From an uncultured Prevotella sp. (GTDB lineage: Bacteria; Bacteroidota; Bacteroidia; Bacteroidales; Bacteroidaceae), in the NCBI GenBank assembly GCA_944320105.1, contig CALUGA010000011.1:1-61312 (forward strand): a DNA stretch of 61,312 bases. Reading direction: 5' to 3'. A model generated the notes under the pieces. It was not told where the DNA came from, searched no databases, and worked only from the letters and a program-made list of their open reading frames with translations. How positions within the stretch are numbered: the stretch's first letter is position 1; every line of letters starts with the position of its first letter. The position numbers and the translations under genes are program-made. Positions 37,289 to 46,623 of this stretch are shown in pieces.

Positions 37289-38575
37289 TTACTCAACCTT
37301 CCACTTCATGAACCAGCGTTCGTTGAAGGTGATGCCTATGTTGATGCGGAACGTATTCTCGGTGATGAAGTTCTTCGAATCTGAGCGCACCCACTGCCCG
37401 CTTATGTTAAGGAAAGAGCGGTTGTTGTATCCATTGACGATTGGAATGCCGAAGCCGGCACTAACGCTGTATTCCTTGGGGCCGTCCTGCCCTTGTATCT
37501 TTACGTAAGGCGTGGCATACGAAGCACCGACGCGATAACGTATGCGGCGGAAGAAATTCTGGCTCAGCTCGTCGGTGACCCATTCGCCACCAACAGTCAC
37601 CTTGTGGCGATCGGAGAGCAAGCCGCTTTTCAGTACGTAGTCGCCTGTGGCGGCATCAGTCTCTGGTATGTCTACGTCACCCCACTGCTGGAGTGCATAG
37701 TCGAGACCCACAGTAAGCTGGTTGGCGTGCCGCCATGCCAGGCCAACGCCGTAAGACATAGGTATGGCAAGGCCGTCGGCAACAGTGAGCGTGCTTGACG
37801 ATGACACACCCGTCTGGCTGTTTGACGATGTAGTTGTCACTTCCGGATCGGCACCGAGCTTGTGGCCAATGCCCACAGTTGCCCCTAAGGTAAGCCTGTC
37901 CTGCTTGGTAAGCGGCTGTTCCCACTGAAGACCGAAGTCAACCTTATAGCTGTTGACCGTTGCACTGTATGTCCTCTGCATTGTGTTCACGTAGCTGTCA
38001 CTGCTGGAAATGGATATCTGGCGGTCGTAAGAACCCCACAAGTAAGAGATGTTGGCACCGACCGACAAGCCCGCAAACACATTCCAGCCCACGCCGACGA
38101 ATGCCTGGTGGATGCCGCCAGACCCGGAATGAGCCTCGGCTGTAGTTGTCTCTGATGTTCCCACGCGCGAACTTGACGAATAAGCATATCCTATATTAGT
38201 GAAAGGGATAAGCCCGACGCTTAGTCCGACCTTAGGCAACACACGGAAAGCAGCCACGGCATACTCAAAGTCGGCGTTCTTGGCGTTGCGGCTGACGCCG
38301 CCCTCCTTGAAGTTGGTAAACTGCCCCGACAGACCAGCATCAAATATCATGGTCAGCGAGTCGATGGCCGAATAAGAGGCTGGGTTAAGCACATTGACCT
38401 GATTGCCGTACCGAAGGCCAAGTGACAAGCCGTTCATACCCCTGTTGAAGCCCTGTGCCTGCTCCGAAAGGATGCCCAAGCCATACTGGCTGTATGGGGA
38501 GTTTGTTCCACTCTGCGCCACTGCCGACATGGTTGTCAGGCCCAACGCAAGACTACATACTATTGCTCTTTTCAT
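37289..38575 (-). CDS. Outer-membrane beta-barrel protein, FadL/OmpP1-like
   Basis: 428 residues with a signal peptide (MKRAIVCSLALGLTTMSAVAQ) and a regular pattern of alternating amphipathic strands to the end. The start of the mature protein, TNSPYSQYGLGILSEQAQGFNRGMNGLSLGLRYGNQVNVLNPASYSA, broken over its first strands, is typical of Bacteroidota proteins related to the OmpP1/FadL hydrophobic-compound transporters; substrate unknown. It is upstream of lptC with a gap of 41 bases to the chosen lptC start. Confidence 0.8.
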   Translation of the reverse strand: MKRAIVCSLALGLTTMSAVAQSGTNSPYSQYGLGILSEQAQGFNRGMNGLSLGLRYGNQVNVLNPASYSAIDSLTMIFDAGLSGQFTNFKEGGVSRNAKNADFEYAVAAFRVLPKVGLSVGLIPFTNIGYAYSSSSRVGTSETTTAEAHSGSGGIHQAFVGVGWNVFAGLSVGANISYLWGSYDRQISISSSDSYVNTMQRTYSATVNSYKVDFGLQWEQPLTKQDRLTLGATVGIGHKLGADPEVTTTSSNSQTGVSSSSTLTVADGLAIPMSYGVGLAWRHANQLTVGLDYALQQWGDVDIPETDAATGDYVLKSGLLSDRHKVTVGGEWVTDELSQNFFRRIRYRVGASYATPYVKIQGQDGPKEYSVSAGFGIPIVNGYNNRSFLNISGQWVRSDSKNFITENTFRINIGITFNERWFMKWKVE

Positions 38576-38990
38576 CGAAAGTTATATCTTCATTATGGAG
38601 AAAGAAGCGGTTCACGCCTTCAGGCATGATCATATCGCCTGCAAAGTTGCACTTTTTTTCCGGGATATGCAAATCGTAACGCTTTCTTCCCGTTAAATAA
38701 ACAAAAAGCCATGCGGATTTTAAGATATCATCGCGAAAGTCACAATCAGGTGCATCAACGCTGACAGCGCGACAACACAAGGATTCACCGGCCGCACCGA
38801 AAAAAGCAGACACCCCCGCACAACGACCACTCGCATTGGCCGACATGACTGCGGCCGCGCTGCCGTAAGGCACAGGGAACGTGCTGGGGTTGCCTATATT
38901 TGCCAATTGGTACATCTGTCTGTCTTTTCGCTATGCGCCTGCAAAATTATTGAAAAAAATCGGAATAATGGCACGGCGAATGGAAAAAAG
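38576..38990. other. Intergenic region between the beta-barrel gene and lnb
   Basis: Holds a - strand TAATTTTG (38942-38949) followed 27 bases later by an ATG (38915) that opens a 120-codon frame running to 38553 and overlapping the first 23 bases of the beta-barrel gene. The predicted product resembles nothing I know and its codon use is mixed, so I do not call it as a gene. The frame may simply be the leader of the beta-barrel gene transcript. A + strand TATATTTG is at 38895-38902. Confidence 0.45.
38942..38949 (-). promoter_or_regulatory. Possible promoter for the beta-barrel/lptC transcript, -7 element
   Basis: TAATTTTG on the - strand, a TAnnTTTG match, is the only good candidate upstream of the beta-barrel gene. 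It would give a leader of about 360 bases. No clear -33 is seen. Confidence 0.45.
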
Positions 38991-38994
38991 AGAG

Positions 38995-39002
38995 TAATTT
39001 TG
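38995..39002 (+). promoter_or_regulatory. lnb promoter, -7 element abutting the GTG start
   Basis: TAATTTTG ends four bases before the GTG at 39007, so transcription would start at or next to the start codon. Confidence 0.65.
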
Positions 39003-39006
39003 CAGC

Positions 39007-40215
39007 GTGAAACAGCCAGCAGACATATTGAAACCTCTCATGGCAATCGCCGTGACCATCATGTTGGGCGTTATGGCACCGCTCGCGAGCCGGGCACAAG
39101 GCCGCGCGGCGGACTCCGTGGAGGTCAGCCTGCTGACGTGCGCCCCCGGCAACGAAATATACAGCCTTTACGGACACACTGCCCTGCGCTACCACGACCT
39201 GCGCACAGGCGGCGACTGGACGTTCAACTACGGCGTGTTCAACTTCAACAGGCCTTTTTTCGTGCTGCGTTTCGTATTCGGCCTTACCGACTACGAGCTG
39301 GGCATCATGCCCTATGCGGCATTCCGCGAGGAGTACCGCAGGAACGGCCGGTGGGTGGTTGAACAAGTGATAAACCTCACCCCAGAGGAGAAAGCGAAGA
39401 TCTATTACGCGCTGGCCGAAAACTACCGACCCGAAAACAGGACGTACAGGTACAATTATTTTTACGATAACTGCACCACGAGGGCGCGCGACATGATAGA
39501 GATGTGCATCGGCGGGACCGTTGAATATGCCGCAGCTGATGACACACCCCAGCCTACTTACAGGCAGATGATACACGAGAAGACCAAAGGCTACCCGTGG
39601 GCCGAGTTCGGCGATGACCTCTGCATTGGCGCAAAAGCCGACATTGAGGCCGACGACAGGCAGCAACAATTTCTGCCAGAAAACCTCATGCGCGCTTTCA
39701 GCGAGGCTACAATAACCGACGGCAACGGCAAGCGGCCACTCGTAAAGGAAACCCGTCTCACCGTGGATGCATCGCTCCCGGCAACCGAAGGAGGTTTTCC
39801 GCTTACCCCGCGCCAATGCGCGTACATATTATTATTGTTGTCGGTGGCAATCGCCGTGGTAGAGGCAAGGCGGAGAAAGACTTTCATGGCGTGGGACATT
39901 GCGCTGTTCACGTGTACAAGCGTGGCAGGCATAGTGGTCACAGCCTTGCTTTTTTCCGAGCACCCAACAACGAGCACAAACCTCCAGGCACTTGTGCTCA
40001 ATCCCCTGCCACTGTTCTTCCTGCCATCGATCGCAAAGAGGAAACCGACATTTTGGCGCATCTTCGCCGTTCTGGCAACATTGTTCCTCATAGGCGCAAT
40101 GTTCCAAGACTACGCCGACGGGATGGTGATTGTGGCACTATGTTTGCTGATAAGGTGTGCAGCAAACCTTGCGCCAGCATGTAAACAACACAAACAAAGA
40201 ACAGACAAAGCATGA
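39007..40215 (+). CDS. lnb: Lipoprotein N-acyltransferase Lnb-type protein (DUF4105)
   Basis: Family recently assigned to N-acylation of lipoproteins in Bacteroidota, which lack Lnt. 402 residues: GTG start followed by a signal/anchor segment (about 9-29), a periplasmic cysteine-protease-like domain (about 35-240) with YSLYGHTALR and YNYFYDNCTTRARD, whose His and Cys are the presumed catalytic residues, and a C-terminal membrane domain with about five segments (about 272-390). No ATG with a basic N-region lies nearby, which supports the GTG start. Overlaps the next gene by four bases. Confidence 0.85.
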   Translation: MKQPADILKPLMAIAVTIMLGVMAPLASRAQGRAADSVEVSLLTCAPGNEIYSLYGHTALRYHDLRTGGDWTFNYGVFNFNRPFFVLRFVFGLTDYELGIMPYAAFREEYRRNGRWVVEQVINLTPEEKAKIYYALAENYRPENRTYRYNYFYDNCTTRARDMIEMCIGGTVEYAAADDTPQPTYRQMIHEKTKGYPWAEFGDDLCIGAKADIEADDRQQQFLPENLMRAFSEATITDGNGKRPLVKETRLTVDASLPATEGGFPLTPRQCAYILLLLSVAIAVVEARRRKTFMAWDIALFTCTSVAGIVVTALLFSEHPTTSTNLQALVLNPLPLFFLPSIAKRKPTFWRIFAVLATLFLIGAMFQDYADGMVIVALCLLIRCAANLAPACKQHKQRTDKA

Positions 40216-41786
40216 AATACAGGTACATTTCGCTGACGCTGCTCGCGGCATTCTCCGCAACAGGGGGAAAGGCCGACGTGCCGCAGGCCGTACAGTCGGC
40301 TCCCAAGTTGGTGGTGAACATCGCCATCGACCAGCTGCGGACGGACTACCTCGAAGCCTTCGCCCCACTCTACGGCACAGAAGGCTTCCGACTCCTGCTG
40401 ACAAAAGGCAAGGTTTATGAAAATGCTTCCTACCCTTTCTCGCCCATCGACCGGGCTTCGGCCATTGCCGCAATAGCCTCCGGAACGACTCCCTATTACA
40501 ACAGTATAGTGGGGACGCAATGGCTCGACAAAGAGACACTGCGCCCGGTGTTCTGCGTGGACGACAGCAAGTATGGCGGATATCTCACGCAAGACTGCTC
40601 GTCGCCCAAGAACTTGCTGACTTCAACGATAGGCGACGAGCTGAAAGTGGCCACCGGCGGCGCAGCCATAGTCTACGCTGTAGCCCCTTTCCGCGACGCA
40701 GCCGTACTCTCAGCCGGCCATGCCGCCGACGGCGCGCTGTGGATTGACGACGACAACGGCTACTGGTGCTCGTCTAACTATTACTTCAAGAGCAACCCGT
40801 CGTGGATACAGGCATTCAACAACCTGCACGCCGGCGACATAGAGGAAAGCCAGTGGACACCGGCAAACCAGCTTTCGGGAAACTTCAGCTATTTCATGGG
40901 AGGCGGCGCACAGAAACCGTTCAAGCATACGTTCGACAGCGACAGGCGTTACCGTGAGTTCAAGGCGAGCGGCCTCGTCAACGCCAGCGTCACCGACATG
41001 GCACTTCAGTGCGTGGCCACGAACGCCATGGGAACGGACAACGTGACCGACCTGCTCAACATAACATACTATGCCGGCAACTTCGACCACAAGGCAGTGA
41101 CCGAGTGCCAGATGGAAATACAAGACACATACGTGCGGCTCGACAGGGAGATAGCCCGGCTCGTGAAAGAGCTTGAGCGCAAGGTCGGCGCGCAGCACGT
41201 GCTCTTCGTTATCACCAGCACTGGCTATTACGACGAAGAAAACGCCGACTACGCCAAGTACAACATACCCACCGGCACATACTACGTGAACCGCACGGCC
41301 AACCTGCTCAATATGTACTTCGGGGCGTTGTGGGGTCCGGCGCAGTATGTGGAGACGTGCTTCGGCACACAGATATTCCTCGACCACAAGCAGCTGGAGC
41401 AGAAGCGCATCAACGTTTCAAAGGCCACGGAGCGCGCCCAGGAGTTCCTCACGCAGATATCGGGCGTGCGCAACGTCTACACCTCGCAGCAATTGCTGTC
41501 GAGCGGCAACCAGCACATATACAAGATACGCAACGGATACAACCCCGAACGCAACGGAGACATCCTCATCGAGGTGGCACCGGGGTGGCAGGTGCTTAAC
41601 GAAACCAACCTTAAGAGCCACCTGTCACGCGCTTCGTTCACACAATTCCCTATAATAATCTACGGTGCCGGCACTAAGGCCGAACGACTGCCAGACCACG
41701 TAACCACCGACCGTATTGCCCCGACGATATCGAAGGCCATACGCATACGCGCTCCGAACGCCTGCTCGGCGGAGCCTCTTTTCTGA
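40212..41786 (+). CDS. Alkaline phosphatase superfamily protein, probably inactive
   Basis: 524 residues with a signal peptide (about 1-21). The overall fold follows PafA-like alkaline phosphatases: NIAIDQLRTDYLEAF at the first metal Asp, the SGTTP region after the nucleophile, the LDREIARLV helix and RIAPTISKAI near the end. But the usual metal ligands are missing: the TADHG motif reads ITSTGYYDE, the D-x-x-x-H motif reads YYAGN, and the late THVP reads TQFP. Only the first Asp seems kept. It overlaps lnb by four bases, so the two proteins are probably made together; a non-catalytic binding role in the periplasm is an inference. Confidence 0.8.
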   Translation: MKYRYISLTLLAAFSATGGKADVPQAVQSAPKLVVNIAIDQLRTDYLEAFAPLYGTEGFRLLLTKGKVYENASYPFSPIDRASAIAAIASGTTPYYNSIVGTQWLDKETLRPVFCVDDSKYGGYLTQDCSSPKNLLTSTIGDELKVATGGAAIVYAVAPFRDAAVLSAGHAADGALWIDDDNGYWCSSNYYFKSNPSWIQAFNNLHAGDIEESQWTPANQLSGNFSYFMGGGAQKPFKHTFDSDRRYREFKASGLVNASVTDMALQCVATNAMGTDNVTDLLNITYYAGNFDHKAVTECQMEIQDTYVRLDREIARLVKELERKVGAQHVLFVITSTGYYDEENADYAKYNIPTGTYYVNRTANLLNMYFGALWGPAQYVETCFGTQIFLDHKQLEQKRINVSKATERAQEFLTQISGVRNVYTSQQLLSSGNQHIYKIRNGYNPERNGDILIEVAPGWQVLNETNLKSHLSRASFTQFPIIIYGAGTKAERLPDHVTTDRIAPTISKAIRIRAPNACSAEPLF

Positions 41787-41894
41787 CATCATGGCGCATT
41801 GTGGCCGTCAATGTGAGTCGCCCGGAAACACGGCAACGGACAAGCCTCACAGCCACAAGCCATAGGCGGGCAACTTCCATAGACTTGAATTTTG
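41787..41894. other. Gap between the phosphatase-like gene and repeat array D
   Basis: No gene, promoter or clear terminator is visible in these bases. Confidence 0.4.
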
Positions 41895-42026
41895 TTTACA
41901 ACGGCGCAAGCCATTACGCAATGGCGGCCTTACGGCTTTGCAAAACAGGCCATTTGGCGCGGCGAAACGGCTCGTTCGACAATGCGAAACGGCCTATCTT
42001 GCAAGGCAAAAACGGCGCTATTGGAA
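41895..42026. repeat. 22-bp-period intergenic repeat array D (6 units)
   Basis: The clearest array: six consecutive 22-bp units at 41895, 41917, 41939, 41961, 41983 and 42005. The cores AAACAGGCCA (41943), AAACGGCTCG (41965) and AAACGGCCTA (41987) are exactly in phase, and the sixth (42010) is shifted by one base. Units begin with TGCRA or GGCRA and often end in GCAA or GCGC. The left edge TGTTTACAACGGCGC (41893-41907) is shared, in inverted orientation, with array C. It lies between the phosphatase-like gene and secA. Confidence 0.88.
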
Positions 42027-42241
42027 AACCGCTGAGTCACAACGACTTACAGAGATAGCCCAAAGGAAAGGAAAAGATGTTCCACAACACGAAAAACTTT
42101 TACAACAAACAGAATCCCATGCAAATGGCATTGCTGCTTGTGAAAGTTTCCGGCAAAAAGAGAAACGCCCTGAAATGAGGCAAACAACCATGCGAGAAAC
42201 AATTTAAACGGCTCACTGCAAGCATTTAACGAAAAAAGATG
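42027..42241. other. Region between array D and the secA promoter
   Basis: A purine-rich stretch (about 42055-42200) without convincing open frame, hairpin or repeat. Confidence 0.4.
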
Positions 42242-42249
42242 TAAATTTG
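42242..42249 (+). promoter_or_regulatory. secA promoter, -7 element
   Basis: TAAATTTG, a TAnnTTTG match, 50 bases before the secA ATG at 42299. The leader in between is very A-rich. Confidence 0.7.
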
Positions 42250-42298
42250 CAGACGATTGACGCCAAATTACAAACTGAAAATAAAAAAACAACATAAA

Positions 42299-45200
42299 AT
42301 GAACTTCAACAAATTTTTAAAGTCGCTGTTCGGTGACAAGTCAAGCAGAGACATGAAGCTGATCCAGCCAATCGTGGAAAAAGTCAAGGCTGTATACCCG
42401 GAGGTGGAGAAGCTTAGCAACGACTCGCTGCGTGCGCGCACCCAGCAGATAAGGCAGGAAGTGCAGGGCGCAGCCCAAAGCCAGAAAGACCAGATTGCCG
42501 AGCTTAAGGCAAAAATCGAGGACACTCCGATAGACGAGCGAGAGGAAATCTTCAACAAGATAGACAAGCTCGAAAAGGAGATACTCGACATCTACGAGCA
42601 GAAACTCAACGAGGTGCTGCCCGAGGTGTTTGCCATCGTAAAGGAAACGGCACGCCGCTTCGCACAAAACGAGGAGACCATAGTGACCGCAACCGACTTC
42701 GACCGCGAGCTGGCCGCCGACCCGCGCAAGGACTTCATCACCATCGAAGGCGACCAAGCCGTATACCACAACCACTGGACGGCAGGTGGCAACGACCTCA
42801 AGTGGGAGATGGTGCATTACGACGTGCAGCTCTTCGGAGGCGTTGTGCTACACCAAGGCAAGATAGCAGAGATGGCCACCGGCGAGGGAAAGACGCTTGT
42901 GGCAACGCTCCCTGTGTTCCTCAACGCCCTGACGGGCAACGGCGTACACGTGGTTACGGTGAACGACTACCTGGCAAAGCGCGACTCCGAGTGGATGGGG
43001 CCGCTCTACGAGTTCCACGGTCTGTCGGTAGACTGCATAGACAAGCATCAGCCCAACTCGCCAGAAAGGCGCAAGGCATACCAGGCCGACATCACCTTCG
43101 GAACCAACAACGAGTTCGGCTTCGACTACTTGCGCGACAACATGGCCCTCTCGCCTGCCGACCTCGTGCAGCGGGCGCACAACTATGCAATCGTCGATGA
43201 GGTGGACTCAGTGCTCATCGACGACGCCAGGACGCCTCTCATCATCTCCGGCCCTGTGCCTAAAGGCGACGTGCAGATGTTCGAAGAGTACCAACCGCTT
43301 GTGGAAAGGATCGTCGACGTGCAGCGCAAGCTTGCCACCCAGTATCTCGCCGATGCCAAGCAAAAGATAAGCGAGGGCCGCGCCAAGAACGACCAGAAGC
43401 TCCTTGACGAGGGTTTCCTATCGCTCTACCGCTCGCACAAGGCCCTGCCAAAGAACAAACCGCTCATAAAGTATCTCTCGGAGGAAGGAATCAAGGCCGG
43501 AATGCTGAAGACCGAGGAGATATACATGGAGAACAACAACCGCCGTATGCCCGAGGCCGTCGAGCCACTATACTTCGTGGTTGATGAGAAATTGAACTCA
43601 TGCGACCTCACCGACAAGGGTACTGACTGGCTGGCAGGCCAGGTGAACGACGCCACACTGTTCGTGCTGCCCGACATAACATCGCAGCTCTCTGAACTGG
43701 AGACCGAGACTTACCTCACCGACCAGGAGAGGCTCGACAAGAAAGACGAGCTGCTCAACCACTACGCAGTGCAGAGCGAGCGCGTGCATACGCTGCAGCA
43801 GCTGCTCAAGGCATACACCATGTTCAACAAGGACGATGAGTATGTGGTAATCGACGGAGAAGTAAAGATTGTAGACGAGCAGACGGGCCGCATCATGGAA
43901 GGCCGCCGCTGGAGTGACGGACTGCACCAGGCGATAGAGGCCAAGGAGCACGTCAAGGTAGAGGCAGCCACGCAGACGTTCGCCACCATAACGCTTCAGA
44001 ACTACTTCCGCATGTACCACAAGCTGTCGGGAATGACGGGTACGGCTTCAACCGAGTCGGGAGAGTTCTGGGACATCTACAAGCTCGACGTGGTGGAGAT
44101 ACCTACCAACCGCCCCGTTATCCGCAAGGACATGGACGACCGCGTGTACAAGACCGCACGAGAGAAGTACAATGCTGTGATAGATGAGATCGTGAAGATG
44201 CGCAACAGCGGGCGCCCGTGCCTCGTGGGCACCACATCCGTGGAGATATCGGAGCTGCTTTCTAAGATGCTCGACATGCGCAAGATACCCCATCAGGTGC
44301 TCAACGCCAAGCTCCACCAAAAGGAAGCCGACATCGTGGCGCAGGCCGGACAGAGCACAAACGGCCTCGGTGCCGTGACCATAGCCACCAACATGGCCGG
44401 CCGAGGCACCGACATCAAGCTCTCACCTGAGGTGAAGGCCGCCGGCGGATTGGCCATCATAGGTACCGAGAGGCACGAGAGCCGCCGTGTTGACCGCCAG
44501 CTCCGAGGCCGCGCAGGCCGCCAAGGCGACCCTGGCTCGTCGGTGTTCTTCGTCTCGCTCGAAGACAAGCTCATGCGCCTCTTCGGCTCGGAACGCATCA
44601 TCGCCAAGGTGATGGACATGGCTGGATTCAAGGAGGGCGACATGATAGACAGCCCCATGATATCGCGCAGCATCGAGCGCGCGCAGAAGAAAGTGGAGGA
44701 AAATAACTTCGGCATACGCAAGCGCCTGCTCGAATACGACGACGTGATGAACAAGCAGCGCACCGTGGTCTACGAGAAGCGCCGCCACGCATTGATGGGC
44801 GAACGCATAGGCATGGACATCTCGAACATCATCTGGGACCGCGTGGTAAGCATCATCGAGCAGAACGACTACGAGGGATGCAAGGAAGAATTCCTTAAAG
44901 TCCTGGCCATGGAGGTGCCTTTCGGCGACCGCCAGTTCGCCAACGAGAAACACGAGGACCTTGCCGAAAGCGCATTCCAGGTGGCCATGGCCGACTTCAA
45001 GCGCAAGACGGAACGCATACAGGCAGTGGCCTGGCCTATAGTCAAGCAGGTCTACGAGACTCAAGGAACGATGTACGAGCGCATCATGGTGCCTATCACC
45101 GACGGACGCAGGATATACAACATACCTTGCGACCTCAGGGAAGCCTACGAGTCGGAGTGCAAGAGTGTGGTGAAGCAATTTGAGAAAGTGATACTCCTCC

Positions 45201-45643
45201 ACATCATAGACGACTGCTGGAAGGAGAACCTCCGCGAGCTTGACGAGCTGAAGCACAGTGTGCAGAACGCATCCTACGAGCAGAAAGACCCGCTGCTCAT
45301 CTTCAAGCTCGAAAGCGTCAAGCTCTTCGACAACATGGTGAACACCATGAACAACCGCATCACCAGCATATTGATGCGTGGCGCAATACCTGAGATGCAG
45401 CAGTCTGTGCAGGAGGCAGCTCCGGAGGCACAGCAACCCAAACCGCGATACACAGAATCGAAGCGCGACCTCAACGAGGAGCAGCTAACCGACCCCAACC
45501 AGGCTGCAGCTGCCGCCCATGACACAAGGGAACGCCAACAGCACACCCCAATCGTCAAGGACAAGCTGCCGGGCCGCAACGACCCATGCCCTTGCGGCAG
45601 CGGCAAGAAGTTTAAGAACTGCCACGGGCGCGGCCTCGTTTAA
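42299..45643 (+). CDS. secA: Preprotein translocase subunit SecA
   Basis: ATPase motor of the Sec translocon. 1114 residues from [12 protein letters not shown]; an in-frame ATG 14 codons upstream is unlikely, since it is close behind the promoter and the family begins at MNFN. Motifs: [23 protein letters not shown] (Walker A), [29 protein letters not shown] (Walker B), [15 protein letters not shown]-type motif V ([13 protein letters not shown]), and [12 protein letters not shown] (motif VI). The C terminus has the zinc-binding SEC-C motif [14 protein letters not shown], used for SecB/lipid contact. The linker before it (about 1035-1085) is Gln/Ala-rich. Length is normal for the phylum. Confidence 0.98.
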   Translation: MNFNKFLKSLFGDKSSRDMKLIQPIVEKVKAVYPEVEKLSNDSLRARTQQIRQEVQGAAQSQKDQIAELKAKIEDTPIDEREEIFNKIDKLEKEILDIYEQKLNEVLPEVFAIVKETARRFAQNEETIVTATDFDRELAADPRKDFITIEGDQAVYHNHWTAGGNDLKWEMVHYDVQLFGGVVLHQGKIAEMATGEGKTLVATLPVFLNALTGNGVHVVTVNDYLAKRDSEWMGPLYEFHGLSVDCIDKHQPNSPERRKAYQADITFGTNNEFGFDYLRDNMALSPADLVQRAHNYAIVDEVDSVLIDDARTPLIISGPVPKGDVQMFEEYQPLVERIVDVQRKLATQYLADAKQKISEGRAKNDQKLLDEGFLSLYRSHKALPKNKPLIKYLSEEGIKAGMLKTEEIYMENNNRRMPEAVEPLYFVVDEKLNSCDLTDKGTDWLAGQVNDATLFVLPDITSQLSELETETYLTDQERLDKKDELLNHYAVQSERVHTLQQLLKAYTMFNKDDEYVVIDGEVKIVDEQTGRIMEGRRWSDGLHQAIEAKEHVKVEAATQTFATITLQNYFRMYHKLSGMTGTASTESGEFWDIYKLDVVEIPTNRPVIRKDMDDRVYKTAREKYNAVIDEIVKMRNSGRPCLVGTTSVEISELLSKMLDMRKIPHQVLNAKLHQKEADIVAQAGQSTNGLGAVTIATNMAGRGTDIKLSPEVKAAGGLAIIGTERHESRRVDRQLRGRAGRQGDPGSSVFFVSLEDKLMRLFGSERIIAKVMDMAGFKEGDMIDSPMISRSIERAQKKVEENNFGIRKRLLEYDDVMNKQRTVVYEKRRHALMGERIGMDISNIIWDRVVSIIEQNDYEGCKEEFLKVLAMEVPFGDRQFANEKHEDLAESAFQVAMADFKRKTERIQAVAWPIVKQVYETQGTMYERIMVPITDGRRIYNIPCDLREAYESECKSVVKQFEKVILLHIIDDCWKENLRELDELKHSVQNASYEQKDPLLIFKLESVKLFDNMVNTMNNRITSILMRGAIPEMQQSVQEAAPEAQQPKPRYTESKRDLNEEQLTDPNQAAAAAHDTRERQQHTPIVKDKLPGRNDPCPCGSGKKFKNCHGRGLV

Positions 45644-45654
45644 TCAAAAAGAGT

Positions 45655-45695
45655 AATGGCGTTTGGCCCAACAAGGGGGCCAAACGCCATTTTCT
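45655..45695 (+). terminator. secA terminator
   Basis: A 15-bp perfect stem AATGGCGTTTGGCCC (45655-45669) with GGGCCAAACGCCATT (45677-45691), followed by TTTCTTT. Twelve bases after the secA stop. Confidence 0.9.
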
Positions 45696-45785
45696 TTCAC
45701 CCCAATCCCCACCTGTAAACCTTGCAAACAGGCTCCTGCTTCCAAGGACAGCAAGCATGGCATTGCCTACAAGAAAGCAAATCGC

Positions 45786-46526
45786 ATGATAAGCATTGAG
45801 AACCTGACAAAAAGATACGGCGAGACAACCGCCTGCGACATACCGGCACTAACCATACCCGACGGCGAAATAGTTGGCCTTGTGGGCAACAATGGAGCCG
45901 GGAAGACCACCCTGTTCCGCCTGATGCTCGACCTTGCAAAGGCCGATACGGGGCAAATAACCACAACGCCGCCACGCAACGCCGGAACAACTGCACAGCT
46001 ACACACGCCCATCAACGTCGCAAAAAGCGAAAGTTGGAAACCGTTCACCGGGGCATACCTCAACGAAAGTTTCCTCATCGACTACCTCACGCCCGAGGAA
46101 TACTTTGACTTCCTCGCCAAGATTTCAGGTGTTGAAAGCAGCGAAATGGCACAGAGGCTCACGCGCTTCGACACATTTGCCAATGGCGAAGTGCTCGGGC
46201 AAGGCAAGCTCATACGCGACCTCTCAGCCGGAAACCGTCAGAAAGTGGGCATAATGGCTGCCCTGGCAGGATGCCCTTCGGTCGTAATCCTCGACGAGCC
46301 GTTTAATTTCTTAGACCCGCAAAGCCAAAACCACCTGAAGAAACTGCTCACGCAATACAACAAGGAAAACGGCGCGACAATACTGATAAGCAGCCACAAC
46401 CTTGCGCACACAATCGACATAAGCACCCGCATCATCTTGCTCGAAAGTGGCAGGATAATCCGCGACATACCGAATAATGGTGAAGCGGCAGCCCAAGAGC
46501 TTGACAAATATTTTGGCGCGGAGTGA
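45786..46526 (+). CDS. ABC transporter ATP-binding protein (orphan)
   Basis: 246-residue ABC ATPase from MISIENLTKRYGE; an in-frame ATG far upstream at 45663 would lie in the secA terminator. Motifs: Walker A LVGNNGAGKTT, Q-loop region near AYLNESFLIDYLTPEEYF, signature LSAGNRQKVGIMAAL (a variant of LSGGQ), Walker B VVILDEPFNFLDP and switch His in ISSHNLAH. Most like export-type ATPases that pair with an integral membrane subunit, but no permease gene is adjacent: the next gene is feoAB. I see no strong promoter of its own. Confidence 0.88.
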   Translation: MISIENLTKRYGETTACDIPALTIPDGEIVGLVGNNGAGKTTLFRLMLDLAKADTGQITTTPPRNAGTTAQLHTPINVAKSESWKPFTGAYLNESFLIDYLTPEEYFDFLAKISGVESSEMAQRLTRFDTFANGEVLGQGKLIRDLSAGNRQKVGIMAALAGCPSVVILDEPFNFLDPQSQNHLKKLLTQYNKENGATILISSHNLAHTIDISTRIILLESGRIIRDIPNNGEAAAQELDKYFGAE

Positions 46527-46597
46527 CCCCAATGCCCATTTATAGGTATTTTGCCAAAAACGAGCCAGCACTTTTCGTGTTTCTTGCGGCTTATTTG

Positions 46598-46605
46598 TAA
46601 TTTTG
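46598..46605 (+). promoter_or_regulatory. feoAB promoter, -7 element
   Basis: TAATTTTG, a TAnnTTTG match, 18 bases before the ATG at 46624. No Fur-like palindrome was evident by eye. Confidence 0.7.
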
Positions 46606-46623
46606 CATCACATTTGCAGAAAC

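Noticed and set aside
41801-42207. Overlapping + strand frames of 85 and 89 codons in the gap before secA
   Set aside because: They run through repeat array D, whose 22-bp units leave frames open by chance.
45655-45695. secA terminator as another copy of the 22-bp family
   Set aside because: It contains GGCGTTTGGCC but is a single hairpin with a T run and has no 22-bp neighbours.
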